Below are positions 17,992-27,038 of a stretch of DNA of 64,000 bases, piece after piece (position 1 is the stretch's first letter; every line of letters starts with the position of its first letter). Position numbers and translations under genes: made by a program. The notes under the pieces are model-generated. The model was given only the letters and a program-made list of their open reading frames with translations. It did not search any database and was not told where the DNA came from. Source of the DNA: Pseudomonas sp. (lineage in GTDB: Bacteria; Pseudomonadota; Gammaproteobacteria; Pseudomonadales; Pseudomonadaceae); contig NZ_JAGIBG010000030.1 of NCBI RefSeq assembly GCF_017744435.1, forward strand, positions 1 to 64,000, read 5' to 3'.

Positions 17992-18861
17992 ATGATTACC
18001 TCGGCCGAACACCAACGCCTGCTGCGCCTGGCCACCCGTGCATCACTGGCGGTGGCCAGTATTCTGGTCGTGAGCAAGGCCGTCGCCTGGTGGCTCAGTG
18101 GCTCGGTCAGCCTGCTGGCCGGGCTGACCGACTCGGCACTGGACGCCGTCGCCTCGTTCCTCAACCTGCTCGCCGTGCATTACGCCCTGCGCCCGGCCGA
18201 TGACGACCATCGTTTCGGCCACGGCAAGGCCGAGGCGCTGGCTGGCATGGCCCAGGCCCTGTTCATCGGGGTCAGCGCGGTGTTGATCGGGGTGCAGGCT
18301 GTCGAGCGCCTGAAAGCGCCCGAGCCGCTGGGTGACACGGCCATCGGCATCGCCGTGATGCTGCTGTCGCTGGCGCTGACCGTGGCCTTGCTGGCATTGC
18401 AGCGCAAGGTCATTCGCCTGACCGGTTCCACTGCGGTGCGCGCCGACTCACTGCACTACCGCTCCGACCTGCTGCTCAATGGCAGCATCCTGCTCGCCCT
18501 GCTGCTGGCACGCTTCGGCTGGCCGCAGCTGGATGCGCTGTTCGGTCTCGGCATCGCGTTCTACATCCTCTGGAGTGCCCTGCAGATTGCCCGCGAGAGT
18601 ACGGCGATCCTGATGGACAAGGAATTGCCCGGCGACATTGGCGAAGGGATGGTCGAACTGGTCCTGGGCATTCCCGGCGTGAAAGGCGTGCATGACCTGC
18701 GTACGCGGGTGTCGGGCAACCAGTGGTTCGTGCAACTGCACCTGGAACTGCCGGGGCAGCTGCCACTGAATGAGGCCCACGACTTGTGCGTGCAGGCCTC
18801 GGCAATCATCCGCCAGCGTTATCCACAGGCGGATGTAATGGTGCATGCCGACCCGGTGTGA
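17992..18861 (+). CDS. fieF: Cation diffusion facilitator FieF-type metal exporter
   Basis: The 289-residue CDF antiporter exports Zn2+, Fe2+ or Cd2+ from the cytoplasm. Transmembrane segment 2 carries the metal site LTDSALDAVAS. The signature DDDHRFGHGKAEALAGMAQA follows. Segment 5 has a second set of acidic and His residues (ADSLHYRSDLLLN), and the cytoplasmic C-terminal domain has VHDLRTRVSGNQWFVQLHLELP. A perfect DnaA box occurs at 18819-18827 in its last codons. Confidence 0.93.
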   Translation: MITSAEHQRLLRLATRASLAVASILVVSKAVAWWLSGSVSLLAGLTDSALDAVASFLNLLAVHYALRPADDDHRFGHGKAEALAGMAQALFIGVSAVLIGVQAVERLKAPEPLGDTAIGIAVMLLSLALTVALLALQRKVIRLTGSTAVRADSLHYRSDLLLNGSILLALLLARFGWPQLDALFGLGIAFYILWSALQIARESTAILMDKELPGDIGEGMVELVLGIPGVKGVHDLRTRVSGNQWFVQLHLELPGQLPLNEAHDLCVQASAIIRQRYPQADVMVHADPV

Positions 18862-18862
18862 A

Positions 18863-19693
18863 TCAGTTGACGCTGTAGCCTCGGCCACTGAAGCAGGCAC
18901 TCAGCGCCCGACGGTAGTTGCTCGCCACTTCGACAGGTGGCGCATAAGGTGCCGTTGCCGGGTCAAAGCCTGACTGGCTCACCGCCCAGCGGTGGCACTG
19001 GTAGCGGTCCTGATCCTGCTGCTCCTGCCCTTGGCCATACATCGGGTAGGCAATCACGTCGTAACTGTTGCTGGCCGGGGCGGCTGCCGGCAATAGTGCC
19101 GGGGCCATGGCGGGCGGGTTGACCACGACATACTCCTGGCTGTCGGCCAGGTACTGGTAGTAGGTGTCGGCCACCAGGAAAAACAGTGCGCCGCCCAGCC
19201 AGACTTCCCGCGCATAGGACGGCAGGTAGTTGACCCGCACGCCGTAGGGCGGGGTCACCACCACGTAGCTGCCGCCATGGGGGCGGTACCAGTAGCCACC
19301 GGAGTAGAAGTAGTCATTGCCGCGGTACGGCACCTTCCAGTAGCGGTCCGGGAAGTGATCGATGGTGTGCCCGGGGCGATACTGCGGTCCGGGGCCCCAG
19401 CCATTGCCGTGGCCATCCGGACGGCCTTGCCAGTCGCCGCCGGGCCGTTGCCCTGGGCCGCCGGCTTGCCAGTGGCGGTTGTCGCCGTTATGCCGGGGGA
19501 TATCCTGGTAATAGCCCTGCCGCGGGGGCTGGGTCTGCTGCACTTCGCCACGCGAGTTGAGCGGGCGACCAGGGCCACCCTCGTTGCCATGCCCTTCGCC
19601 ATGCCCCTCATCCGGCCCTTCGGCCATGGCCCCGAGGCTGATGCTCAAACCCAGCAAACCAACACCTGCCAACTGCCAGATGCGCGACTTCAT
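18863..19693 (-). CDS. DUF6515-type envelope protein
   Basis: The 276-residue protein has a signal peptide (about 1-24, ending AMA-EG). A long glycine-, histidine-, proline- and arginine-rich low-complexity region follows. A tyrosine-rich hydrophobic domain (DYFYSGGYWYRPHGGSY, then a YLPSYAREVWLGG segment) comes next. The C-terminal part contains CHRWAVSQSGFDP and FSGRGYSVN, as in DUF6515 proteins. GAGGAAC precedes the ATG. It is probably periplasmic or surface-exposed. Function unknown. Confidence 0.82.
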   Translation of the reverse strand: MKSRIWQLAGVGLLGLSISLGAMAEGPDEGHGEGHGNEGGPGRPLNSRGEVQQTQPPRQGYYQDIPRHNGDNRHWQAGGPGQRPGGDWQGRPDGHGNGWGPGPQYRPGHTIDHFPDRYWKVPYRGNDYFYSGGYWYRPHGGSYVVVTPPYGVRVNYLPSYAREVWLGGALFFLVADTYYQYLADSQEYVVVNPPAMAPALLPAAAPASNSYDVIAYPMYGQGQEQQDQDRYQCHRWAVSQSGFDPATAPYAPPVEVASNYRRALSACFSGRGYSVN

Positions 19694-19769
19694 GTTGTTC
19701 CTCACGGTAAAGAAAACGGCATGCTGCCAGTCTACCGCGCTGCTACCACGGCCAGATGAAATCGCGGAC

Positions 19770-19800
19770 ATGAAAAAAGGGAGGCCAGTGGCCTCCCTTT
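19770..19800 (-). terminator. Strong hairpin with minus-strand U-tract
   Basis: A perfect 11-bp stem, AAAGGGAGGCC and its complement around a 3-base loop (19776-19800), is followed on the minus strand by a run of T. It sits about 80 bases upstream of the DUF6515 start, and no minus-strand gene ends there. It either ends an unannotated short RNA or acts as a leader attenuator. Confidence 0.65.
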
Positions 19801-20084
19801 GAGAATTGTCGTCCGTGCTCGGCACTTGTGGCGCCGGCTCACCTCACAGCGTCTTCTGGAAGCTGTGTAGCCCGGGGGCCTGCAGATCCTGTTGGATGGC
19901 TGGCCGCGACCGCCCGCCTAGGGCGCGTCGCCGTGGACTGATGTCCGGGCAGTGATTCTGTAGGTAAAGATACGGGAGCGGCTGCGGCAGAGGATTGCGA
20001 AGATTGCTCAGATAAATAGCACTTGCGCAATTTTTAACCCTGGATCGATAATTCACCGCAATCCGAACAGAAAAGGCTTTTTCC
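19801..20084 (-). ncRNA. Candidate small RNA in the largest intergenic gap
   Basis: The gap from 19694 to 20084 is the only one over 300 bases. It has no credible coding frame but ends, on the minus strand, in a strong terminator at 19800-19770. A short non-coding transcript starting somewhere in this interval is therefore possible. I could not assign it to a known family, and the 5' end is undefined. Confidence 0.25.
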
Positions 20085-20561
20085 ATGAGCAAACTTGACC
20101 GCTACGACCTGAGCATCCTCGCCGAATTGCAGCGCGACGCGCGCATCTCCAACCAGGAGCTGGCCGAACGCATCGGCCTGTCGCCATCGCCATGCTCGCG
20201 TCGGGTCAAGCAACTGGAAGACGACGGCTACATCTCGCGCCAGGTCGCCCTGCTCGACCGCAAGAAGCTCGGCCTTAGCCTGACCGCCTACGTGCTGATC
20301 GGCATGGACCGGCACACCCCGGAGCGTTTCGAAACGTTCGAAGCCGCCATCCGCAACCTGCCGCAGGTGCTCGAGTGCAGCCTGGTCACCGGTATGGACG
20401 CCGACTACCAGCTCAAGGTGGTGGTGCCAGACATGGACCACTATCAGAAACTGCTGCTGGGCAGCCTGACCCGTATCGAAGGCGTGACCAGCGTGCGTTC
20501 GAGCTTCGTGCTCAACCAGGTACTGGCAAGCACCGAGCTGCCATTGACCCACCTGCGCTAA
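20085..20561 (+). CDS. Lrp/AsnC-family transcriptional regulator
   Basis: The 158-residue protein has an N-terminal winged helix-turn-helix (LDRYDLSILAELQRDARISN, with the recognition helix in LSPSPCSRRVKQLE) and a C-terminal RAM ligand-binding domain (LECSLVTGMDADYQLKVVVPD). Such proteins form octamers and sense amino acids or keto acids. Neither ligand nor target is identified. The upstream gap is AT-rich near the start (AATTTTTAACC), as expected of a promoter. Confidence 0.93.
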   Translation: MSKLDRYDLSILAELQRDARISNQELAERIGLSPSPCSRRVKQLEDDGYISRQVALLDRKKLGLSLTAYVLIGMDRHTPERFETFEAAIRNLPQVLECSLVTGMDADYQLKVVVPDMDHYQKLLLGSLTRIEGVTSVRSSFVLNQVLASTELPLTHLR

Positions 20562-20613
20562 ACGCCCGCTCGCCCGCGTATAATCGCAAGCTCAGCCTGC
20601 CTGGAGAACACAG

Positions 20614-20817
20614 ATGGATCCCGCCGTATTCGAAGAGTGGATGATGATCGTGCTGGTCACCGTACTGATCGGCTTCATGGGTTTCATCGTCTGGGACCTG
20701 GCGAAAAAGTCCAAGGCCGGGCGCTTTGGCACGATGATCCTGTTCTTCGTGCTCGGCCTAGGAGTGCTGGCCTTCATCATCAAGAGCGTGGTGGTGGCGT
20801 TTCTCGAAGGGGTCTAG
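20614..20817 (+). CDS. DUF2788 small membrane protein
   Basis: The 67-residue protein has two hydrophobic helices (about residues 9-28 and 40-62) separated by a basic loop AKKSKAGRFG. It matches the DUF2788 family in size and pattern. It follows the Lrp-type gene by 52 bases, and a GGAG-like site precedes the ATG. Function unknown. Confidence 0.85.
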   Translation: MDPAVFEEWMMIVLVTVLIGFMGFIVWDLAKKSKAGRFGTMILFFVLGLGVLAFIIKSVVVAFLEGV

Positions 20818-20821
20818 GCCA

Positions 20822-21457
20822 TTAACGCGTGAGCTTCGGGGCCACCTCACGCCAGCACCCCTGCTCCAGCCCATCCAGCGCCCAGTCGCCGATCCGCACC
20901 CGCACCAGGCGCAAGGTCGGCAAGCCCACTGCGGCAGTCATCCGCCGCACCTGGCGATTACGCCCCTCGCGAATCACCAGCTCCAGCCAGCTGGTCGGCA
21001 CACTCTTGCGAAACCGTACCGGCGGATTGCGCGGCCATAGCTCGGGCTCGTCGAGACGCCGAGCTTCAGCAGGCAACGTCGGCCCGTCATTGAGTTCCAC
21101 GCCATCGCGCAACCGCTGGATCTGTTCGTCGCTCGGTTCACCTTCCACTTGCACCCAGTAAGTCTTGGGCAACTTGTGCTTCGGATCGGCAATCCGCGCC
21201 TGCAGCCCGCCGTCGTTGGTCAGCAGCAACAAGCCTTCACTGTCACGGTCGAGACGCCCGGCCGGGTAGATGCCTGGGATGTCGATGAAATCCTTGAGCG
21301 TCGCGCGCCCTTCTCCGTCGCTGAACTGGGTCAGCACGTCGAATGGCTTGTTGAACAGGATCAGGCGTGGCTCGGCCGGTGGCGCCTTGGCCTGGCGACG
21401 GGGGCCGACAGGCCGCGCCTGAGGGCGGCGCGGCTTGGAACGGGGTGGCAGTGGCAT
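20822..21457 (-). CDS. rluE: 23S rRNA pseudouridine(2457) synthase
   Basis: The 211-residue protein belongs to the RsuA/RluE group and isomerises uridine in 23S rRNA. After a basic N-terminal extension (about 28 residues) come LILFNKPFDVLTQF and the catalytic motif GRLDRDSEGLLLLTNDG with the essential Asp. EGRNRQVRRM is near the C terminus. It has no S4 domain, as usual for RluE. It lies 6 bases after the AMP nucleosidase gene on the same strand. Confidence 0.92.
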   Translation of the reverse strand: MPLPPRSKPRRPQARPVGPRRQAKAPPAEPRLILFNKPFDVLTQFSDGEGRATLKDFIDIPGIYPAGRLDRDSEGLLLLTNDGGLQARIADPKHKLPKTYWVQVEGEPSDEQIQRLRDGVELNDGPTLPAEARRLDEPELWPRNPPVRFRKSVPTSWLELVIREGRNRQVRRMTAAVGLPTLRLVRVRIGDWALDGLEQGCWREVAPKLTR

Positions 21458-21463
21458 GGATCC

Positions 21464-22927
21464 TCAGCGGAACGGCGGCTCATCGAAGCTGCGCAGTTTA
21501 CGCGAGTGCAACGAATTGAGCTCGGTGCGCAGCAGGTCGAGGGCGGCGATGCCGATCTTCAGGTGCTGGCTGACCGCACGGTTGTAGAAGGCGTTGGCCG
21601 AACCCGGCAGCTTGATTTCGCTGTGCAGCGGCTTGTCGGAGACGCACAGCAAGGTGCCGTAAGGCACCCGGAGGCGATAACCCTGGGCCGCAATGGTGCC
21701 GCTTTCCATGTCCACTGCCACGGCACGCGACAGGTTGATCAACGGGCGCTCCTGGGCCCAGCGCAGCTCCCAGTTGCGGTCGTCGTAGGTCAACACGGTG
21801 CCGGTGCGCAGGCGCTTCTTCAGTTCTTCGCCACGCTCGCCGGTTACCTGTGCCGCGGCCTCCTGCAGCGCCAGCTGCACTTCGGCCAGGGCCGGAATCG
21901 GAATGTTCGGTGGCACCACACGGTCGAGAATGCCATCGCGGCGCATATAGGCGTGGGCCAAGACATAGTCGCCGATGGTCTGCGACTGCCGCAGGCCACC
22001 GCAGTGACCGATCATCAGCCAGCAGTGCGGGCGCAGCACCGCCAGGTGGTCGGTGATGTTCTTGGCGTTGGACGGGCCGACGCCGATGTTGACCAGGGTC
22101 ACGCCATCACCGTCGCCAGCGATCAGGTGGTAGGCCGGCATCTGATAGCGGTGCCAGACCACGCTGGCCACCAGGGCCTGGGTTTCACCGTGGTCCATGC
22201 CCTTTTCGATTACCACGTTACCCGGCAGCACCATGCGCACGAAGCGCGGGTCTTCGCGTAGCTGCTCAAGGCCGTGGCTGATGAACTGGTCGACGTAACG
22301 GTGGTAGTTGGTCAACAGGATCCACGGCTGTACGTGGCGCCAGTCGCTGCCGGTGTAGTGCACCAGGCGGCGCAGCGAGAAGTCCACGCGGGCGGCATCG
22401 AACAGCGCCAGCGGCAGGGTTTCGGCATTGCCCCAGTCGTACAGGCCATCGGCGATGTTGTCGGTGGCTGCCGACAGGTCGGTGCTGGGGAACACCCGCG
22501 CCAGTTCGGCGGCAGTGATGCCGCTGCCGGCCAGCTCATCGCCCTGGTCGACCACATAGGGGTACGGGATGTTCTGTTCACTGACGCCGACTTCCACGGT
22601 CACCGTGTAGTCATGCATCAACGGGCGCAGCTGCTCCAGCAGGTAACCCCGGAATGCCGCAGGCTGGGTAACGGTGACGCTGTAGGTGCCCGCCACCTGG
22701 ACCTTGGCATAGGCGCGCGTGGTGGCGGCCACTTCGCCGTGGCTGTAGTAGGTCAGGCGCAGTGCCGGGTAGCGGTACAAGGCGCGCTCGTCGGCACCCG
22801 GCTCGGTACGGTCCTTCAGGTAACGCTTGAGGGCCTGGCTCAGGGCCCCGGTGGCCTGTTCATGCAAGGCCGCCAGACGGTCGACGGCCTGTTCGGGGGT
22901 ATCAACGACTACAAAAGCTTGGCTCAC
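21464..22927 (-). CDS. amn: AMP nucleosidase
   Basis: The 487-residue enzyme hydrolyses AMP to adenine and ribose 5-phosphate. It has the Amn N-terminal domain and a C-terminal nucleoside-phosphorylase-like domain. The latter includes NIGVGPSNAKNITDHLAVLRP, MIGHCGGLRQSQTIGDYVLA and the late VDMESGTIAAQGYRLRVPYG substrate loop. Length and motifs match the family. It heads a two-gene unit with rluE. Confidence 0.95.
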   Translation of the reverse strand: MSQAFVVVDTPEQAVDRLAALHEQATGALSQALKRYLKDRTEPGADERALYRYPALRLTYYSHGEVAATTRAYAKVQVAGTYSVTVTQPAAFRGYLLEQLRPLMHDYTVTVEVGVSEQNIPYPYVVDQGDELAGSGITAAELARVFPSTDLSAATDNIADGLYDWGNAETLPLALFDAARVDFSLRRLVHYTGSDWRHVQPWILLTNYHRYVDQFISHGLEQLREDPRFVRMVLPGNVVIEKGMDHGETQALVASVVWHRYQMPAYHLIAGDGDGVTLVNIGVGPSNAKNITDHLAVLRPHCWLMIGHCGGLRQSQTIGDYVLAHAYMRRDGILDRVVPPNIPIPALAEVQLALQEAAAQVTGERGEELKKRLRTGTVLTYDDRNWELRWAQERPLINLSRAVAVDMESGTIAAQGYRLRVPYGTLLCVSDKPLHSEIKLPGSANAFYNRAVSQHLKIGIAALDLLRTELNSLHSRKLRSFDEPPFR

Positions 22928-23011
22928 ACTGGGCTTCCTGTCTGGACATGCATGTCAGCCATCTTGCCTGCCTTTGGTGCTAAATACATCCCCGGTGGTC
23001 AGCCGTCATAT

Positions 23012-24664
23012 TCAACTTGGCCAGGACGGTGTCGCCCGCGCCACCAATGCCCCGACATCGATGCCGCGCGGCAATGCGCCATACACCCGCCCGCCACCGG
23101 TCAGACGGCTGCCGATAAAGGCATCGCTGACCACGGCATTGCCCGCCTCCAGCAGCAGTTTGGCCTGCAGTGCCAAGGCAATGTCCTCGGTCAACTGACG
23201 TGCCCGGTACTGGATATCGCTGGTATCGGCGAAGGCCCCCTTGAGGTTGCCGATATGCGCGGCCAGACGCGGGTCGCCATGCCCATCGCCCAGCTCGGCG
23301 AACAGGGCATCGAGCACCCCGGGCTCCTTGGACAACGCCCGCAACACATCCAGGCACTGCACGTTGCCGGAACCTTCCCAGGTCGAGTTGACCGGCGCTT
23401 CGCGATACAGTCGCGGCAGGATGCTGTCTTCAACATAACCGGCACCGCCCAGGCACTCGGCGGCCTCGTTGATCATGGCCGGCGCCCGCTTGCAGATCCA
23501 GTACTTGCCCACCGCCGTGACCAGCCGCGCGAAGTGCGCCTGCTGCGGGTCGTCGAGCTGCTCCAGGGCTTGGCCCATGCGCAGGCTCAGGGCCAGAGCA
23601 GCCTCGCTTTCCAGGGCCAGGTCGGCCAGCACGTTCTGCATCAGGGGTTGTTCGCTCAACACCCGGCCGCCGACCTTGCGATGGGCACAGTGGTGTGCCG
23701 CCTGGGTCAGCGCCTGGCGCATCAATGCACTGGAGCCGACCATGCAATCGAAGCGGGTCATGGCGACCATCTCGATGATGGTCGGCACGCCACGCCCCTC
23801 CTCGCCCACCATCCACGCCAGGGCACCGCGAAACTCGACTTCGCTGGAGGCATTGGAGCTGTTGCCCAGCTTGTTCTTCAGGCGCTGGATGTAGAACTGG
23901 TTGCGGTTGTCATCAGGCCGATGGCGCGGCAGCAGGAAACAGCTCAGGCCCTTGTCAGTCTGTGCCAGGGTCAGGAAGGCGTCGCACATCGGTGCCGAGC
24001 AGAACCACTTGTGCCCGACCAGTTCGTAGGCCTGCCCCGGGCCGGGGCTGCCGACCGGGTAAGCGCGGGTGGTATTGGCGCGCACGTCGGTGCCACCCTG
24101 CTTCTCGGTCATGGCCATGCCAAGGGTCACGCCGGCCTTGTGGCGGTCACCGACATTGCGCGGGTCGTATTCGCGGGCGAGGATCTTCGGTAGCCAGTAT
24201 TCGGCCAGCTCGGGCTGCAGCCGCAATGCCGGCACGGCGGCGAAGGTCATGGTCAGCGGGCAGCCGGTACCGGCTTCGGCCTGGCTGTGCAGGTAGGTCA
24301 TTGACGCCCGCGCCACATGGGCACCGGGCCGAGGTTCGGCCCAGGGCAACGATGGCAGGCCATGTTCGACGGCGGTGCGCATCAGTTCGTGGTAGGCGGG
24401 GTGGAACTCGACCAGGTCGATGCGATGGCCGTATCGGTCATGGCTGCTGAATTCCGGCTTGTGCGCATTGGCCAGGAAGCCTGCGGCCATCAGCGGCCCG
24501 CCGGCCAAGGCACCATAGGCGTCGATCCGCGCTTCGGCCCAACCGGCCCCGAAACGCCGTGACCACTCCTGCAGCGGCAGGTCGAGGCGGTACAGGTTGG
24601 CACCGTCGAGTGACGGTGGCTGATTGGTGACTTCGTGGGTTTCAGCGTACTGGTGCAGGTTCAT
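23012..24664 (-). CDS. aidB: AidB-like acyl-CoA dehydrogenase
   Basis: The 550-residue flavoprotein has an acyl-CoA dehydrogenase core (MTEKQGGTDVRANTTRAYPV, LGGAGYVEDSILPRLYREAPVNS). Its N-terminal helices (TNQPPSLDGANLYRLD) are diagnostic of the AidB branch. In E. coli AidB is part of the adaptive response to alkylating damage and binds DNA. Here no ada or alkB gene is nearby, so its regulation is unknown. The start ATG is preceded by GGAGCT. Confidence 0.88.
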   Translation of the reverse strand: MNLHQYAETHEVTNQPPSLDGANLYRLDLPLQEWSRRFGAGWAEARIDAYGALAGGPLMAAGFLANAHKPEFSSHDRYGHRIDLVEFHPAYHELMRTAVEHGLPSLPWAEPRPGAHVARASMTYLHSQAEAGTGCPLTMTFAAVPALRLQPELAEYWLPKILAREYDPRNVGDRHKAGVTLGMAMTEKQGGTDVRANTTRAYPVGSPGPGQAYELVGHKWFCSAPMCDAFLTLAQTDKGLSCFLLPRHRPDDNRNQFYIQRLKNKLGNSSNASSEVEFRGALAWMVGEEGRGVPTIIEMVAMTRFDCMVGSSALMRQALTQAAHHCAHRKVGGRVLSEQPLMQNVLADLALESEAALALSLRMGQALEQLDDPQQAHFARLVTAVGKYWICKRAPAMINEAAECLGGAGYVEDSILPRLYREAPVNSTWEGSGNVQCLDVLRALSKEPGVLDALFAELGDGHGDPRLAAHIGNLKGAFADTSDIQYRARQLTEDIALALQAKLLLEAGNAVVSDAFIGSRLTGGGRVYGALPRGIDVGALVARATPSWPS

Positions 24665-24781
24665 CGGGAGCTCCTGGATCCGGGCATGCCTGAAAAGCCC
24701 AGTGAAGCACTCCCTGCGGGTCAGTCAAAGTGACAATAATGACTAAACATGTGGCACGCAGCCCTGGCAAAGCGCCCTCAA

Positions 24782-26773
24782 TCAGAACCGAGCAGCGCCC
24801 GACATGGCCCTCCCCGGCGGCGTCTGCACCTGGGCAATCGCCACATTCAAGGTCAGCTCAAAGCGGCTCCCCAACCCGCGCGTCGACTCATGGGACAGCT
24901 TGGCGTCGAGCAGTTCGGCCAACTGCCGACAGATCGACAAGCCAATACCGAGCCCGCCATAGCGCCGGGTCATCGAGCCATCGACCTGGAAGAAGCGCTG
25001 ATAGAGAATCGCCTGGTCCAGGTCATCGAAACCGATGCCGCTGTCACTGATGGTGAACGTCAACGCCAGGCTGTCGGGGCCAAGGCGACGGCCGCGAACC
25101 TGCACCATCACACCACCGTGATGCGTGAACTTCAGGCCGTTGTCCACCAGGCAACCCAAGCAGCGGGCGACTTTCTGCGCATCGCCCAGCAACTCGTCCG
25201 GCAGCTCGGCGGGGATATCCAGGCTCAGGTACAAGCCCTTGCCCAGGGCCGTTCCGGCATAGCCGGCACGCAGGTCCTGCAGCGTGCGCCGCAGGCTGAA
25301 CGGCAGTGCCTGCGGGCGCATGCGGCCGGCCTGCAGCTCGGTCAAGGTGAGAATGTCGTCAACCATGTCCATCATGCTCTGGGCCGAGCCGACCGCCGTG
25401 CGGTGGTACTGGGCCATCTCGGCAGTCATGGGCAGTGTGTGCATCAATTCCAGCGAGCCGATCACGCCATTCATCGGTGTGCGCAGTTCGTGGGTAACGG
25501 TGGCGAGGAATTCGTCCTTGAGGTGATTGCTCCTGGCCAGCTGCTGGTTCATCTGCTCCAACGCCTCGCCGGTATCACGCAGGGTCTGCGCCTGCTGTTC
25601 GCGCATGCTGTTGATGCGGTCGGCCAGCGCCAGCGACAGCAACGCCACTTCCAGCGCCGACCCCAGCTGGCTGGAATACATGGTGATGAACAGGTTGGGC
25701 AGGTAACCCAGCACCATCAGGGTATTGACCAGCCCGCCAAGCAGGAACGCCGTCCAGGCAATGATGAACCAGCGCGCCACACGCAGGCCGCGTACCCAGG
25801 CATACAACCCGGCGGCAAAGATACTCACGGTAAACAGCAGGGCCAGCACCGTGGCCATGCGCAAGGCGATGCCGTAGCGCATGCTCACCGACAACACCAT
25901 CACCAGCACGCCACCGAGCATCAACAGCTGCAGCAGCCGGTCGAAGCTGCGACTGATTTTGCCCAATTGCAGGAAGTGACGCGCGAACTGGCAACCGAAC
26001 AGGCCCGCTGCGCCGATGAACAGCGGCGTTGCGGCGTTGGCCCACCACGGGCTGTCCGGCCAGAAGTAGGCGACCCCTGCGCCGTTGACCGACACCTGAT
26101 ACAGGCCGAACGAGGCAATGTAGAGGATGTAGTAGAGGTAACTGACGTCTCGCACGCTGAGGTAGATGAACAGGTTGTACACCGCCATCACCAGCAGCAC
26201 GCCATAGATCATGCCCAGCACATAAAGGCGGGTCGGCTGGTCTTCCATGTAGGCTTCGGCTGACCACAACGCCAGCGGTGCCTGTACCGAACCCTGACTG
26301 TGCAGGCGCAAGTAGGCGGTGGTCGACTGCCCGGGCTGCAGCGGCAGTTCGAACAGGTAATTGTTCTGGCGGATCTGCCGGCTGTCGTAGGGCAAGGCGT
26401 CGCCGGTACGCTGGGCCAGGCGGAACTCGCCATCGCTGCCCGGCAGGTACAGCTCGACATGGTCCATGGGAGGGTATGCCAGCTCAAGCAACCACTGGCG
26501 CGGCTGCGCATCGGCAGAGGCCACATAGTGCAGATCGACCTTTAGCCAGAACACCGAAGTCGAGTAACCGGCGTTCAGCACGTCCTGGTGATGCGTGCGG
26601 AAACGGCTGGCAAAGATCGGCGCGCTGACCTGGGCAATGCTCGCGCTGCCATCACGGTCCTCATAGACCTGCATGATTTTGCCCAATGGAAGATGCCGGG
26701 TCGCCTCGTCGAATTCGACGGCTCCGGCCAGCACGGGCAACAAGCCCAGAAGCACAATCAGCAAATAGCGCAT
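24782..26773 (-). CDS. LadS-like 7TMR-DISM sensor histidine kinase without receiver domain
   Basis: The 663-residue inner-membrane kinase has a signal peptide (1-18) and a periplasmic DISMED2-type beta domain (about 20-180). Seven membrane segments (about 185-385) and a short coiled coil precede the H box with His428 (VTHELRTPMNG). The N box has Asn545, with DSGIGF at 577 and GLGIGL at 607. It sits divergent from thiD, the same neighbourhood as P. aeruginosa ladS. LadS there is a hybrid kinase with a C-terminal receiver; here the protein stops after the ATPase domain. Only 117 bases separate it from aidB. Confidence 0.87.
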   Translation of the reverse strand: MRYLLIVLLGLLPVLAGAVEFDEATRHLPLGKIMQVYEDRDGSASIAQVSAPIFASRFRTHHQDVLNAGYSTSVFWLKVDLHYVASADAQPRQWLLELAYPPMDHVELYLPGSDGEFRLAQRTGDALPYDSRQIRQNNYLFELPLQPGQSTTAYLRLHSQGSVQAPLALWSAEAYMEDQPTRLYVLGMIYGVLLVMAVYNLFIYLSVRDVSYLYYILYIASFGLYQVSVNGAGVAYFWPDSPWWANAATPLFIGAAGLFGCQFARHFLQLGKISRSFDRLLQLLMLGGVLVMVLSVSMRYGIALRMATVLALLFTVSIFAAGLYAWVRGLRVARWFIIAWTAFLLGGLVNTLMVLGYLPNLFITMYSSQLGSALEVALLSLALADRINSMREQQAQTLRDTGEALEQMNQQLARSNHLKDEFLATVTHELRTPMNGVIGSLELMHTLPMTAEMAQYHRTAVGSAQSMMDMVDDILTLTELQAGRMRPQALPFSLRRTLQDLRAGYAGTALGKGLYLSLDIPAELPDELLGDAQKVARCLGCLVDNGLKFTHHGGVMVQVRGRRLGPDSLALTFTISDSGIGFDDLDQAILYQRFFQVDGSMTRRYGGLGIGLSICRQLAELLDAKLSHESTRGLGSRFELTLNVAIAQVQTPPGRAMSGAARF

Positions 26774-27038
26774 ACAGCCCCAGCATGGCCTGTCCGGTCG
26801 CGTCGCGATGGCCTCCGATCCTTTTGAGACGACGAAATCCGGCAGAGCCCGTTTGTCGAGTTATCCGAGCACTCTAGCATAGCTTTCAACGCTGTCGACG
26901 GGCTACTCCAATTTTCAAAGAAAAGGCTCTAGAACAATACTTTCAGAGCAAACACGCAGGATAATCTGACCGCTCGATCAACAAATCTCATTTGTAGGAC
27001 GATCCGCACAAAAGGGTTTGGTGGTAAGCTCGCCGACC

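Noticed and set aside
24718..24740. AGTCA...TGACT inverted repeat before aidB
   Set aside because: Only five bases pair on each side and the centre is not symmetrical, which is too weak to call an operator.
26774..27038. TPP riboswitch before thiD
   Set aside because: The conserved CTGAGA and ACCTGA core elements are missing.
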